Source: Deltaproteobacteria bacterium
Lineage (GTDB): Bacteria; Desulfobacterota; DSM-4660; Desulfatiglandales; HGW-15
NCBI GenBank assembly: GCA_024641835.1
Contig: JAHECH010000228.1
Coordinates: forward strand, 1-6,954
Length of the DNA: 6,954 nt
Direction: 5' to 3'
This document shows positions 1 through 6,749 of this stretch, piece after piece. The position numbers were made by a program, and so were the translations under genes. The notes under the pieces are model-generated. The model was not told where the DNA came from and did not search any database. It was given only the letters and a program-made list of their open reading frames with translations. Numbering within the stretch: position 1 is the stretch's first letter; each line of letters begins with the position of its first letter.

Positions 1-219
1 TCGTGGGGGTCTCTTTCAAAATGAGGAAACGAAGAGAGACTGGGAATGACTATGCAAAAAGGGGGCAGCGAAGGCGGGCGGCGAGGTTTCATCAGTCATT
101 CCCATGCACGGATTTGGATGGTTATTCCCGGGAAGCCCTCCGCCCGCCTCGACTATCACCTAAAGCTGGTCACGAGGCAGCGTTGCCTTCGTTTCTCTAT
201 TTTGAAAGAGACCCCCGCG
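1..219. repeat. Long imperfect inverted-repeat (MITE-like) element, left edge cut by or at window start
   Basis: Positions 2-34 pair with 187-219 as an inverted repeat: 29 of 33 positions are Watson-Crick matches and three of the other four are G-T. The outer end reads CGTGGGGGTCTCTTTCA on the left and its near-exact complement on the right. A second paired block, 72-81 with 140-149, lies in the same register (position sum 221), so the whole segment is one imperfect palindrome centred near 110. A separate 11-bp perfect inverted repeat (TGGGAATGACT, 41-51, against 94-104) sits inside the left half. No recognisable transposase or protein lies within. This looks like a non-autonomous mobile element or a remnant of insertion-sequence ends, but the family is not identified. 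No target-site duplication can be tested because the left flank is missing. Confidence 0.6.
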
Positions 220-285
220 GCCCCTCAGGCGTTTCTAGTACCCCTGTGTCCAGTAACCCCACTTATGGGTAAAAGCCAGAATCTT

Positions 286-307
286 GGGGGATAGGGTGGG
301 GTAAGGG
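286..307 (+). other. G-quadruplex motif
   Basis: Four guanine tracts of 5, 3, 4 and 3 bases are separated by loops of 3 (ATA), 1 (T) and 3 (TAA) bases, which satisfies the usual four-tract, short-loop rule for an intramolecular quadruplex. The G-rich strand is the plus strand, the template strand for the leftward operon, so the operon mRNA would be C-rich here. A role in slowing polymerase past the operon end is possible but unproven. Confidence 0.5.
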
Positions 308-359
308 AGCCTCGATGACAAAAGACTTAACACTTTTGTATTAGTTTCCAGATCACCCG

Positions 360-397
360 CCAGGGGTGTGGGGGTGAAAGGGACCCCCACGCCCCGG
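360..397. other. GC-rich hairpin, possible transcription end, carrying a third terminal-motif copy
   Basis: The left arm 360-375 pairs with 383-397 through about 14-15 base pairs, with one bulged A at 362, one G-T pair (367-391) and a 7-base loop (376-382). It lies about 95 bp past the stop codon of the last operon gene. There is no T-run directly after the stem on the minus strand, so it is not a textbook intrinsic terminator; it could block exonucleases or pause polymerase. Bases 375-391, read on the minus strand, match the end of the 1-219 element at 16 of 17 positions, so the hairpin may have come from that repeat. Confidence 0.5.
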
Positions 398-491
398 CAA
401 AATGGCAAAACGGTTTTTGGACAGGAATGAGGACCGATAGAAAGGTTGTGATCCAGGAGGCAGGGGAAAAATACGTGACGTCGCTTCCCCT

Positions 492-1646
492 CTAGTCGAG
501 GGTTTTGCTCACCCGGCGGACAGCCAAAACCATGACCGCAAGGCCGATGGCCAGAAGGGCGGCCATCTGGGGCCACAAGACCTCCAATCCCACCCCTTTG
601 AGGAAGAGATCGCGAATGATCACAAGAAAGTAGCGCAGGGGGTTGATGTAAGTGAACCACTGAATGATGGTGGGCATGTTGGCAATGGGGAAGATAAAGC
701 CGGAAAGGAGAATGATGGGGAAGGTGAAGAAGAAGGTGGTGATGAGAGCCTGCTGCTGGTTCCGGCTGATGGTTGAAATGAAAAGGCCCAGAGAAAGGAA
801 GGAGAGGAGATAGATCAGCAAAGCGGCAAACAACAGAAGAACGCTGCCCCGCATGGGGACGTCGAACCAGAAAACACCGACGCTGCTTACCAGGGCGACC
901 TGGAAAATGCCGATCATGGCAAAGGGAATGGTTTTCCCGAGAATGAACTCCACCGGCCGGATAGGGGTCGCCATGATTTGTTCCATGGTGCCCACCTCTT
1001 TTTCTCTAACCACAGCCATGGCGGTCAGGTTCAAAACCGACACCATGATGACCAGAGCGATGATGCCTGGCACGTAGAAGTTCCTGGAAACCAGTTCCGT
1101 GTTGTACCAAATCCTGATCTCCGGCCGAACAATGCCTTCGGAGCCGGCAGGAATGATTCTCTGGAGAGGCGGGTTGTCCTCGAGCCGCTTCTTGAGCCTC
1201 CCTCTGTTGAATCTCTCGATGATCTGGAGGGAGTAACTTTGCACAAGGGAAGCGGTGTTCGAATTGGTCCCTGCCACGATCACCTGCACGAGAGCAGTGC
1301 GGCCACTATTCACTTTGCCCGCCAGCTCTGGGCCCAGATGGAGCACCGCCTTCACCGTGCCCTTGTCAATGAGCGTTGTCATCTCGCCAGGTCTTTGTAT
1401 GGTCTCCACAAACCTGAAATAACCTGAGGAGGAAAAAGCGGAAGCGAGTTCACGGGAGGTGGGAGTCTTGTCCTCATCGTAAAGAGCGATAGGGATATTC
1501 TTCAAATCCAGGTTGGCTGCGTATCCAAAAGCGACGAGTTGAATCAGAGGAGGGAGGAACATCAGAAATCTCAAACGGGGATCTCGCAGAGCCTGGATGA
1601 TCTCTTTGACGAGAAGCACTTTGACTCGAAGCACCGTCGGTCGCAT
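492..1646 (-). CDS. ybhR: ABC-2 type permease, YbhR-like
   Basis: Inner-membrane subunit of an ABC exporter, 384 residues, close to the length of YbhR/YhhJ-type permeases. One membrane segment lies near residues 26-45, followed by a large extracytoplasmic domain to about 190, then five segments near 192-212, 238-258, 267-290, 302-322 and 355-376. This one-plus-five layout is typical of the ABC2_membrane_3 family. The motif REKEVGTMEQIMATP (214-228), just after the second segment, is the family's conserved cytoplasmic element. It is a paralogue of the permease just upstream, sharing the periplasmic fold, this motif and the C-terminal pattern RYF...FLxGVGLxVLWPQ, so the two probably form the transmembrane heterodimer. 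The ATG overlaps the upstream stop by 1 nt (TGATG) and a GAGG ribosome site lies about 9 nt before it. The substrate cannot be read from the sequence. The symbol is by homology and gene order. Confidence 0.92.
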   Translation of the reverse strand: MRPTVLRVKVLLVKEIIQALRDPRLRFLMFLPPLIQLVAFGYAANLDLKNIPIALYDEDKTPTSRELASAFSSSGYFRFVETIQRPGEMTTLIDKGTVKAVLHLGPELAGKVNSGRTALVQVIVAGTNSNTASLVQSYSLQIIERFNRGRLKKRLEDNPPLQRIIPAGSEGIVRPEIRIWYNTELVSRNFYVPGIIALVIMVSVLNLTAMAVVREKEVGTMEQIMATPIRPVEFILGKTIPFAMIGIFQVALVSSVGVFWFDVPMRGSVLLLFAALLIYLLSFLSLGLFISTISRNQQQALITTFFFTFPIILLSGFIFPIANMPTIIQWFTYINPLRYFLVIIRDLFLKGVGLEVLWPQMAALLAIGLAVMVLAVRRVSKTLD

Positions 1647-2779
1647 CAGAGAATCCTCTTGGTAAAACGTTTGCGGGCCAGGCTGAGGATCAGCACTGCA
1701 TAGATGACCAGGGCCAGGACCTGAGGCCAGAGCACGGACAGGCCGACCCCTTGAAGAAAGAGACCCTTCAATATTTCCACGAAATACCGGGCAGGCACGA
1801 TGAATGTGATAACCTGGAGCACGACCGGCATATTTTCAATGGGATAGATGAAGCCGGACAGGAGAAAAGCTGGGAGATAGGCGGTGATCATCGAAATCTG
1901 GCTCGCCTGGATCTGGTTCTTGGCGATGACGGAGACAAAGAGACCCCATGAGAGCGTCCCGATGAGAAAGAGCAAGGACGTGAGAAAGAGATCGATGTAA
2001 CTCCCCCGAAAGGGAACACCGAAGATGAGCACTCCTGCCCCCACCACCAAAGCAAGATCTACAAGGCCGACGGCAAGGTAAGGAAGAAGCTTCCCCACGA
2101 GAAGCTCAAGACTCGTAATCGGGGTGGAGATCAATTGCTCCAAAGTGCCCGTTTCCTTTTCCCGGGATACGCTCAAAGCGGTCATAACAGTGCAAATGGC
2201 CATCATGATCACACCGGTCAGACCAGGGATGATGAAATTCTTGCTCTTGAGCTCAGGGTTGAACCAGACCCTTATCCTCCCTTCAAGAGGCATGTCCACC
2301 ATTGTGAGACCGGCCCGCCGGATACGATGCTCCTGAAGAGCAATATCAAAACCGGAAGCCACAGCCTTTAAATAACCGAGGGCGATGGTCGCTGTATTGG
2401 AGTCGCTTCCATCGAACACAGCCTGAACGGGAGCGGCGACTCCTTGCTTCACCTTTGATGCGAAGTCGCTGGGAATGACAAGGGCCATGAGCGCCTCACC
2501 TCTAGCAAGGCTGGAATCGACATCGCCATCCCTGTCTAAATACCGAACCAGTGTGAAATAGCGGGACTCCGTCAGTCGGTGTATGAATTCTCGAGACGTT
2601 GGCGTCCTGTCAAAATCCAGGACTACGGTACGGATGCGGTCCACGTCCAGGCTCAAAGCATAGCCAAAGAGGAAAATCATGAGAAGAGGGATGAAGAGAC
2701 CGCCCATGAGGCTGCGGATATCCCGGCTCATTTGAATGAACTCTTTCTTTGTCAGAGCTTTGATTCTTCGGATGCTCAT
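1646..2779 (-). CDS. ybhS: ABC-2 type permease, YbhS-like
   Basis: First of two tandem inner-membrane permeases, 377 residues, a typical length for YbhS. One membrane segment near residues 24-44 precedes a long periplasmic domain (about 45-180); five more follow near 182-203, 231-254, 263-284, 293-314 and 347-367. The family motif REKETGTLEQLISTP spans 206-220. The charged start (MSIRRIKALTKKEFIQMSRD) resembles the amphipathic interface helix that contacts the ATPase in this family. Its start overlaps the preceding ATPase stop as ATGA, implying translational coupling, with a GGAG about 8 nt upstream of the ATG. With the next gene it should form the membrane channel of the exporter. Family assignment is firm; the transported compound (drugs, cations or lipophilic molecules are known for relatives) is inference. 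Confidence 0.93.
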   Translation of the reverse strand: MSIRRIKALTKKEFIQMSRDIRSLMGGLFIPLLMIFLFGYALSLDVDRIRTVVLDFDRTPTSREFIHRLTESRYFTLVRYLDRDGDVDSSLARGEALMALVIPSDFASKVKQGVAAPVQAVFDGSDSNTATIALGYLKAVASGFDIALQEHRIRRAGLTMVDMPLEGRIRVWFNPELKSKNFIIPGLTGVIMMAICTVMTALSVSREKETGTLEQLISTPITSLELLVGKLLPYLAVGLVDLALVVGAGVLIFGVPFRGSYIDLFLTSLLFLIGTLSWGLFVSVIAKNQIQASQISMITAYLPAFLLSGFIYPIENMPVVLQVITFIVPARYFVEILKGLFLQGVGLSVLWPQVLALVIYAVLILSLARKRFTKRIL

Positions 2780-3717
2780 GGATTCTCTCCGGTCTTATGG
2801 CCTACGAGGGCGACAAAGACATCTTCAAGGGTAGGCTCTATTGGTTTCATGGCCTTGATCGCAAGGCCTGCTGAGTTGAGGAAGGAGGGAATATAAGTCT
2901 GTCCATCGATCCCCCTCTTCACCCGGACATGAAGGGCGCGGCCAAAAACAGCAGCATCGAGAATGCCCTCCACTTGAGCAAGGGTCTCTGCAGCAGTGAG
3001 CACATCGTCCGTCCCAATCTCGTAAATCGTTCCGGCAAGGTGTTTGGATTTCAGTTCAGCCGGCGAACCGAGTGCGATGAGTTGTCCTCGGTCGATGAGG
3101 CCGATTTTGTTGCAGTATTCGGCTTCTTCCATGTAGTGGGTCGTGACGAAGACCGTGACGCCGTCGTCCGCCAGGGTATAGATCAGGTCCCAGAAGTTCC
3201 GCCTCGTCCCGGGGTCAACTCCGGAGGTAGGCTCATCGAGGAAAATGACAGCCGGTTTGTGAAGAATGGCGCACCCTAATGCAAGGCGCTGTTTCAGCCC
3301 TGTGGGCAGTTCTCTCGTGAGGGAGCGGCGTCTTTCTGCCAGGCCAGTCAAGGCAAGAACTTCCAGGGACCGTTCCTGGCAGGTCAAAGCATCCAAGCCG
3401 TAAATGCCACCAAAAAAAGTCATGTTCTCCTCAACCCGTAGATCGTCATACAGGGAGAAGCGCTGTGACATGTAGCCGAGCTTCGCCTTGATTGCTTCGG
3501 ACTGAGTGAGGATATCGAGGCCGTGAACCCAACCCTGACCCGATGTGGGCCTCAGGAGACCGCAGAGCATGCGGATAGTCGTGGATTTTCCCGCACCATT
3601 GGGACCAAGGAAGCCAAAGATTTCTCCGGAGTCGATTTCCAGGGAAATGTGATCCACGGCGACAAAGCCGCCGAAACGTTTGACCACATCCTTCAAAATG
3701 ACGGCAGGAGGGCTCAT
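2776..3717 (-). CDS. ABC transporter ATPase matching the C-terminal half of YbhF; signature motif degenerate
   Basis: Cytoplasmic nucleotide-binding subunit, 313 residues. Walker A is GPNGAGKST (38-46, Lys44), the Q-loop glutamine is Gln85, Walker B is VIFLDEP (157-163, catalytic Glu162), the D-loop is GVDP (166-169) and the H-loop is TTHYMEEAE with His194. In place of the LSGGQ signature it has LPTGLKQ (137-143), so its signature face is degenerate. The C-terminal tail (to about 300) ends in PTLEDVFVALV, a motif common to ABC-2 exporter ATPases. It matches the second ATPase domain of YbhF, which is a single double-domain protein in E. coli. Its ATG overlaps the stop of the preceding ATPase gene (ATGA), in a different frame. 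It should pair with that ATPase and supply the complete Walker A, Walker B and H-loop of the one fully functional ATP site. Confidence 0.93.
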   Translation of the reverse strand: MSPPAVILKDVVKRFGGFVAVDHISLEIDSGEIFGFLGPNGAGKSTTIRMLCGLLRPTSGQGWVHGLDILTQSEAIKAKLGYMSQRFSLYDDLRVEENMTFFGGIYGLDALTCQERSLEVLALTGLAERRRSLTRELPTGLKQRLALGCAILHKPAVIFLDEPTSGVDPGTRRNFWDLIYTLADDGVTVFVTTHYMEEAEYCNKIGLIDRGQLIALGSPAELKSKHLAGTIYEIGTDDVLTAAETLAQVEGILDAAVFGRALHVRVKRGIDGQTYIPSFLNSAGLAIKAMKPIEPTLEDVFVALVGHKTGENP

Positions 3718-4637
3718 GGTTCTCGGCCTTCTGACACCAGAGCGAGATAGACGTCCTCGAGACTCGGCTGAATGGGCTCAAGATGGACCGGTGCCAGACC
3801 GCTGGATGCGAGTCCTTCTTCGATAGCGGACAAATCAGCCCCGTCAATGAGGGAGAAATGGATTCCGGCACCGAATAAGCTTGCCCGGATGACTCCTGGA
3901 GAGGTCTTGAGGATCCTCAGCGCCTTCCTTCGCTCCGGCGTTCTGAGGTCGAAAAGATGCTCTTTGACCTGGCTTCTCAGGGCCAAAGGCTCCATCACCA
4001 GGCGAACCACTCCCCGATCAAAAAGAGCGACCCGGTGGCATCGATCCGCCTCATCAAGATAGGTGGAGGCGACCACGATGGTCACCCCCTCACGATGGAG
4101 TTCGTAGAGGATCTTCCAGAAATCCCGGCGGGAGAGCGGATCAACCCCATTGGTCGGCTCATCGAGGAAAAGGACCTTCGGCGTATGAATCAGAGCGCAA
4201 CTCAGCCCGACCTTTTGTTTCATTCCTCCGGAAAGATTCCTAAAGAGGCGGTCGGTAAAAGGAGCAAGGCCGGAGAAATCAAGAAGACGCTTCATCCTCT
4301 GCTTATAGCGGTCCCGGGGAACCTGATAGAGATCCGCGTAGAGGTCGATATTCTCCTTGACCGTTAAGTCTTCATAGAGCTTGGCAGGTTGAGCCATGTA
4401 GCCGATTTGATCCTTGATGCGTTCAGGATCTCTATCCACATCAGAGCCCAATACGACGGCTTTGCCGCTCGTCGGTCGCATCAACCCGCACAGAATTCGA
4501 AGGCAGGTTGTCTTCCCAGCTCCGTCTGGACCCATGAGGCCGAATATCTCACCCGCTTCCACGGAGAAGCTGAGGCCGTCGAGGGCCTTCACTGCGCCAA
4601 AAGAACGGGAGAGATTTTCTGCAACGACCACCGGCAT
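3714..4637 (-). CDS. ABC transporter ATPase matching the N-terminal half of YbhF; H-loop histidine missing
   Basis: Cytoplasmic nucleotide-binding subunit, 307 residues. Walker A is GPDGAGKTT (36-44, Lys42), the Q-loop is Gln83, the signature is a good LSGGM (135-139), Walker B is VLFLDEP (155-161, Glu160) and the D-loop is GVDP (164-167). The H-loop region reads ASTYLDEAD (190-198): aligned to TTHYMEEAE of the next gene, the switch histidine is replaced by Thr192. From memory, the first domain of E. coli YbhF also lacks this histidine and shares the GPDGAGKTT variant, which supports orthology to that half. The C-terminus carries PSLEDVYLALV. A GAGG ribosome site lies about 8 nt before the ATG and the gap after the adaptor gene is 5 nt. 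The predicted role is to donate the LSGG signature to the partner's ATP site while its own site is weak or silent. Confidence 0.93.
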   Translation of the reverse strand: MPVVVAENLSRSFGAVKALDGLSFSVEAGEIFGLMGPDGAGKTTCLRILCGLMRPTSGKAVVLGSDVDRDPERIKDQIGYMAQPAKLYEDLTVKENIDLYADLYQVPRDRYKQRMKRLLDFSGLAPFTDRLFRNLSGGMKQKVGLSCALIHTPKVLFLDEPTNGVDPLSRRDFWKILYELHREGVTIVVASTYLDEADRCHRVALFDRGVVRLVMEPLALRSQVKEHLFDLRTPERRKALRILKTSPGVIRASLFGAGIHFSLIDGADLSAIEEGLASSGLAPVHLEPIQPSLEDVYLALVSEGREP

Positions 4638-4642
4638 CGCTT

Positions 4643-5815
4643 TTACCTCAGAATCACATCCACCGGCATTCCCGCCTTTAACTCCTGGTTAGGGTTCTTT
4701 AGCGTGACTTTGATGCGGTAGACGAGCTTCACTCTCTCTTCTTTGGTCTGCACATTCTTGGGGGTGAACTCAGCCTCAGGGGAGATGAATGTGACTTTGC
4801 CCCGGTACACCTTGTCCGGAAACGTATCGCTGAGCACGTCCGCAGGCTGGCCGAGGCGGACTCTGCCCAACTGTGTTTCGGGAACATAGGTTTTGACCCA
4901 GACTTCGCCCAAGTCTGCAACCGTAAGAACAGGGGTGCCGGGCTGGACGAACTCCTTCTCCTCAACATCTTTCACCGTTACAAAAGCGTCAAAGGGCGCA
5001 TAGAGTCGGGACTTGTTCACGTCATCCTCAGCGATCGCCAGCGCCGCTTTCGCCTGCTCCAACTGAGCGTTCAGGGCAGTGAGATCCAATTTCATTTTTT
5101 CGATTTCTCTCAGCCCTGCCTCAGCAGCGCTCAAGGCAGCATCAGATCCTTTGAGATTGGCCTTGCCTTCCTCGATTGCCTCTATTCTCGGGCCGGCCTT
5201 GACCAGTTTGTATCTTTCTTCTGCGGCAAGATAGGCTGCCCTGGCCGCTTCGGCGCTGGTACGGGAGTTATCGTACTGGCTCTGTGAAACGATTTTTTGT
5301 TCGTAGAGATCCTTGATCCTTCGAAAGTCTACCTGCTGGTTTTCCCATTCCGTCTTGGCCTTGTCTCTCGCTGCGGCAGCTTCTGCGATCTCTTCTTCTC
5401 TCGAGCCCGTCTTGAGGCTCTGGTACCGTGCGCCTGCCGCGGAGACGCCTGCCTTGGCCCGTCTCACCTCTGCATCCTGCACGTCTTGCTTAATGCTGAT
5501 GTCCAGAGATAGAGAAGCAACCCTTGCTTCAAGCTCTTGGACAGCAGCAAAAGCCTGATCGCGGCGTGACTGAATGGGTTCTTGCTCTAGCTCAGCCAGC
5601 AATTCTCCCTTCTTGACCTGCGCCCCTTCATCGACGAAGAGGCGGGCTACGTGGCCGGGCAAACGGAAACTCATATCCACTTCCGTCACTTCAATGTGAC
5701 CTGAGGCCTCAATATCGGATGTATTGAGACCCGGGCGATAAAATCCAAGGTAGTAAATCAGTCCCAAAATGACGAGGAGAATGAGAACGGGGGGAATGAG
5801 CTTTCGTCTTTTCAT
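4643..5815 (-). CDS. ybhG: Periplasmic adaptor / membrane fusion protein, HlyD family, YbhG-like
   Basis: Links the inner-membrane pump to an outer-membrane channel. In 390 residues: a short basic start, one membrane anchor (about 7-26), the first half of the biotinyl-lipoyl domain (about 38-77, VDEGAQVKKGELLAEL), a long alpha-hairpin coiled coil (about 80-268), the second lipoyl half (about 270-300, with YAPFDAFV and VQPGTPVLTVAD), then a beta-barrel and membrane-proximal domain. The hairpin tip carries Arg166-x3-Leu170-x6-Ser177, the RLS motif that contacts TolC in AcrA and MacA. Two similar blocks, YQSLKTGSREEEI (131-143) and YKLVKAGPRIEAI (202-214), sit on opposite sides of the tip. At 390 residues it is longer than E. 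coli YbhG (about 330), mainly in the coiled coil. A strong AAGGAG ribosome site lies 6 nt before the ATG, inside the end of the repressor gene. No lipobox is visible. Confidence 0.93.
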   Translation of the reverse strand: MKRRKLIPPVLILLVILGLIYYLGFYRPGLNTSDIEASGHIEVTEVDMSFRLPGHVARLFVDEGAQVKKGELLAELEQEPIQSRRDQAFAAVQELEARVASLSLDISIKQDVQDAEVRRAKAGVSAAGARYQSLKTGSREEEIAEAAAARDKAKTEWENQQVDFRRIKDLYEQKIVSQSQYDNSRTSAEAARAAYLAAEERYKLVKAGPRIEAIEEGKANLKGSDAALSAAEAGLREIEKMKLDLTALNAQLEQAKAALAIAEDDVNKSRLYAPFDAFVTVKDVEEKEFVQPGTPVLTVADLGEVWVKTYVPETQLGRVRLGQPADVLSDTFPDKVYRGKVTFISPEAEFTPKNVQTKEERVKLVYRIKVTLKNPNQELKAGMPVDVILR

Positions 5816-5818
5816 GCT

Positions 5819-6484
5819 CTACTCCTTATGTATTCCGGATGAAAGGGCTGCCACATAGGCTACTGCCATGGCTTTGATAGCAGCCCGCCTCTGTTGCAGG
5901 TAGGCTTCGAAATCAGAGATATCATAATGGACCACACTTTCCAGAAGGAGAGGGCTGACAAAGCTGACGGCACACATGCCGATGAGATTGATGATGACAT
6001 GAATCGTCTCTGCCATGTCCAGGTTCAGCTCTGAGGAGACTCGTTCGATGATGTCCTGAGGGGTGAATCCTGAGAAATTGGGCCGCTCATCCCCCGAACC
6101 GACGAAAGCCTGCCTTAAACGTTTTCCGCCATCCACCACCTCACGCAGGACGATTTTGAGAAAGCCGGGATTTTTTTCATAGCTGTCCATGTAGGAATCG
6201 ATGACCATTCCCACGCGTTTAGTCATGGGGTCTGGGCCAAGCCAGGCACGGCCCACCTCCTGCAAAATCTTTTCAAAGGCCGCTTTGATGACTTGACCGT
6301 AGAGCTTTTCCTTGGACCTGAAATAGTAATGAAGCATGGCTTTGTTTACTGCGGCCGCGTTGGCGATAGCCTGGGTACGGGCACCAAAAAAACCATTGTT
6401 CGCAAACTCTTCTGTTGCAGCGGCCAGGATGCGCTCCTCAGGCGTAAGGACATCCGTCGAATCTGAGACACGTCTAGTTGTCAT
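5819..6484 (-). CDS. TetR-family transcriptional repressor (CecR/YbiH-like position)
   Basis: DNA-binding regulator of 221 residues, the usual TetR-family length. The N-terminal helix-turn-helix domain covers about residues 16-62 and has the family pattern ILAAATEEFANNGFFGARTQAIA followed by VNKAMLHYYFRSKEKLY (46-62; HYYF at 52-55 closes the recognition helix). The C-terminal two thirds is all-helical and would hold the ligand pocket and dimer face; it is too variable to predict the ligand. It is first in the operon, 3 nt ahead of the adaptor gene, so it is likely autoregulated together with the pump. A GGAG ribosome site lies 7 nt before the ATG. The same position is held by CecR (formerly YbiH) in E. 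coli, but orthology to CecR rather than another TetR protein is an inference from context. Confidence 0.92.
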   Translation of the reverse strand: MTTRRVSDSTDVLTPEERILAAATEEFANNGFFGARTQAIANAAAVNKAMLHYYFRSKEKLYGQVIKAAFEKILQEVGRAWLGPDPMTKRVGMVIDSYMDSYEKNPGFLKIVLREVVDGGKRLRQAFVGSGDERPNFSGFTPQDIIERVSSELNLDMAETIHVIINLIGMCAVSFVSPLLLESVVHYDISDFEAYLQQRRAAIKAMAVAYVAALSSGIHKE

Positions 6485-6504
6485 GATTGCTCCGGGTTAT
6501 CCGT

Positions 6505-6527
6505 TTAGTTTAACTAACTAGTTGGTT
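6505..6527. promoter_or_regulatory. Putative TetR operator, overlapping palindromes
   Basis: A perfect 13-bp palindrome with a single central base, TTAGTTTAACTAA (6505-6517), overlaps a 16-bp palindrome AACTAACTAGTTGGTT (6512-6527) in which 7 of 8 pairs match. A further half-site, TTAGTTAA (6535-6542), covers the predicted -10 element. The cluster lies between the predicted transcription start and the repressor gene, where a bound dimer would block the promoter. Assignment to the adjacent TetR protein is inference; which palindrome is the true operator is open. Confidence 0.6.
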
Positions 6528-6538
6528 TTATTTTTTAG

Positions 6539-6567
6539 TTAATACACTTCTATAATACGGATGTCAA
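6539..6567 (-). promoter_or_regulatory. Predicted sigma70-type promoter of the efflux operon
   Basis: On the minus strand a perfect -35 box TTGACA (6567-6562) is followed after exactly 17 bases by TATTAA (6544-6539) as the -10 box. Transcription would start near 6531-6533, giving a leader of roughly 47 nt before the repressor ATG at 6484. The -10 box overlaps a TTAACTAA half-site, consistent with repression. Confidence 0.65.
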
Positions 6568-6714
6568 GAGAAAACCTGGTGACAGGGTGGATATCTTACG
6601 ATCAGATCTGTAGTTTTAGTAAGGCTACATTATTGGAACTGATTTAAGGAAATTTCAAATCAAAGAGAGGAAAGGTCTGAAGAACTATCAGAAAGCAGTC
6701 ATTTGAGCCCAAGA

Positions 6715-6743
6715 TTGACAGGCAGGCTTTTGTTCAGTAAAAT
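6715..6743 (+). promoter_or_regulatory. Predicted sigma70-type promoter reading rightward
   Basis: TTGACA (6715-6720) is followed by a 17-base spacer and TAAAAT (6738-6743), one mismatch from the TATAAT consensus. The start would fall near 6750 and the transcript would leave the window to the right, divergent from the efflux operon. No coding start is convincing in the 200 nt that follow. Confidence 0.55.
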
Positions 6744-6749
6744 TCGAAT

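Larger units (their letters stand above)
220..491. other. Non-coding region downstream of the operon
   Basis: I see no convincing gene on either strand here. The stretch lies just beyond the stop codon of the last permease and contains a G-quadruplex motif (286-307), a strong GC-rich hairpin (360-397) and a third copy of the terminal motif found in the 1-219 element. No canonical hairpin-plus-T-run terminator for the leftward operon was found, so transcript ending could be Rho-dependent or could use the 360-397 hairpin. Confidence 0.6.

Noticed and set aside
3..294. Two plus-strand open frames of 82-89 codons at the left edge
   Set aside because: They lie across the inverted-repeat element, overlap each other in different frames and show no protein-like pattern.
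400..420. Short A-run/T-run pair (CAAAACGGTTTTT) as an intrinsic terminator
   Set aside because: The stem is only about 5 bp of A-T pairs with almost no loop, too weak for a terminator.
235..660. 141-codon open frame on the minus strand overlapping the end of the last permease gene
   Set aside because: It overlaps the permease in another frame, has low-complexity Pro/Arg/Gly-rich composition and no recognisable domain; it is a shadow frame.
6561..6647. 28-codon plus-strand frame (MSRENLVTGW...) just after a TATAAT at 6551-6556
   Set aside because: The TATAAT has no acceptable -35 box at the right spacing, the ATG would fall at the transcription start with no ribosome site, and the peptide has no recognisable features.
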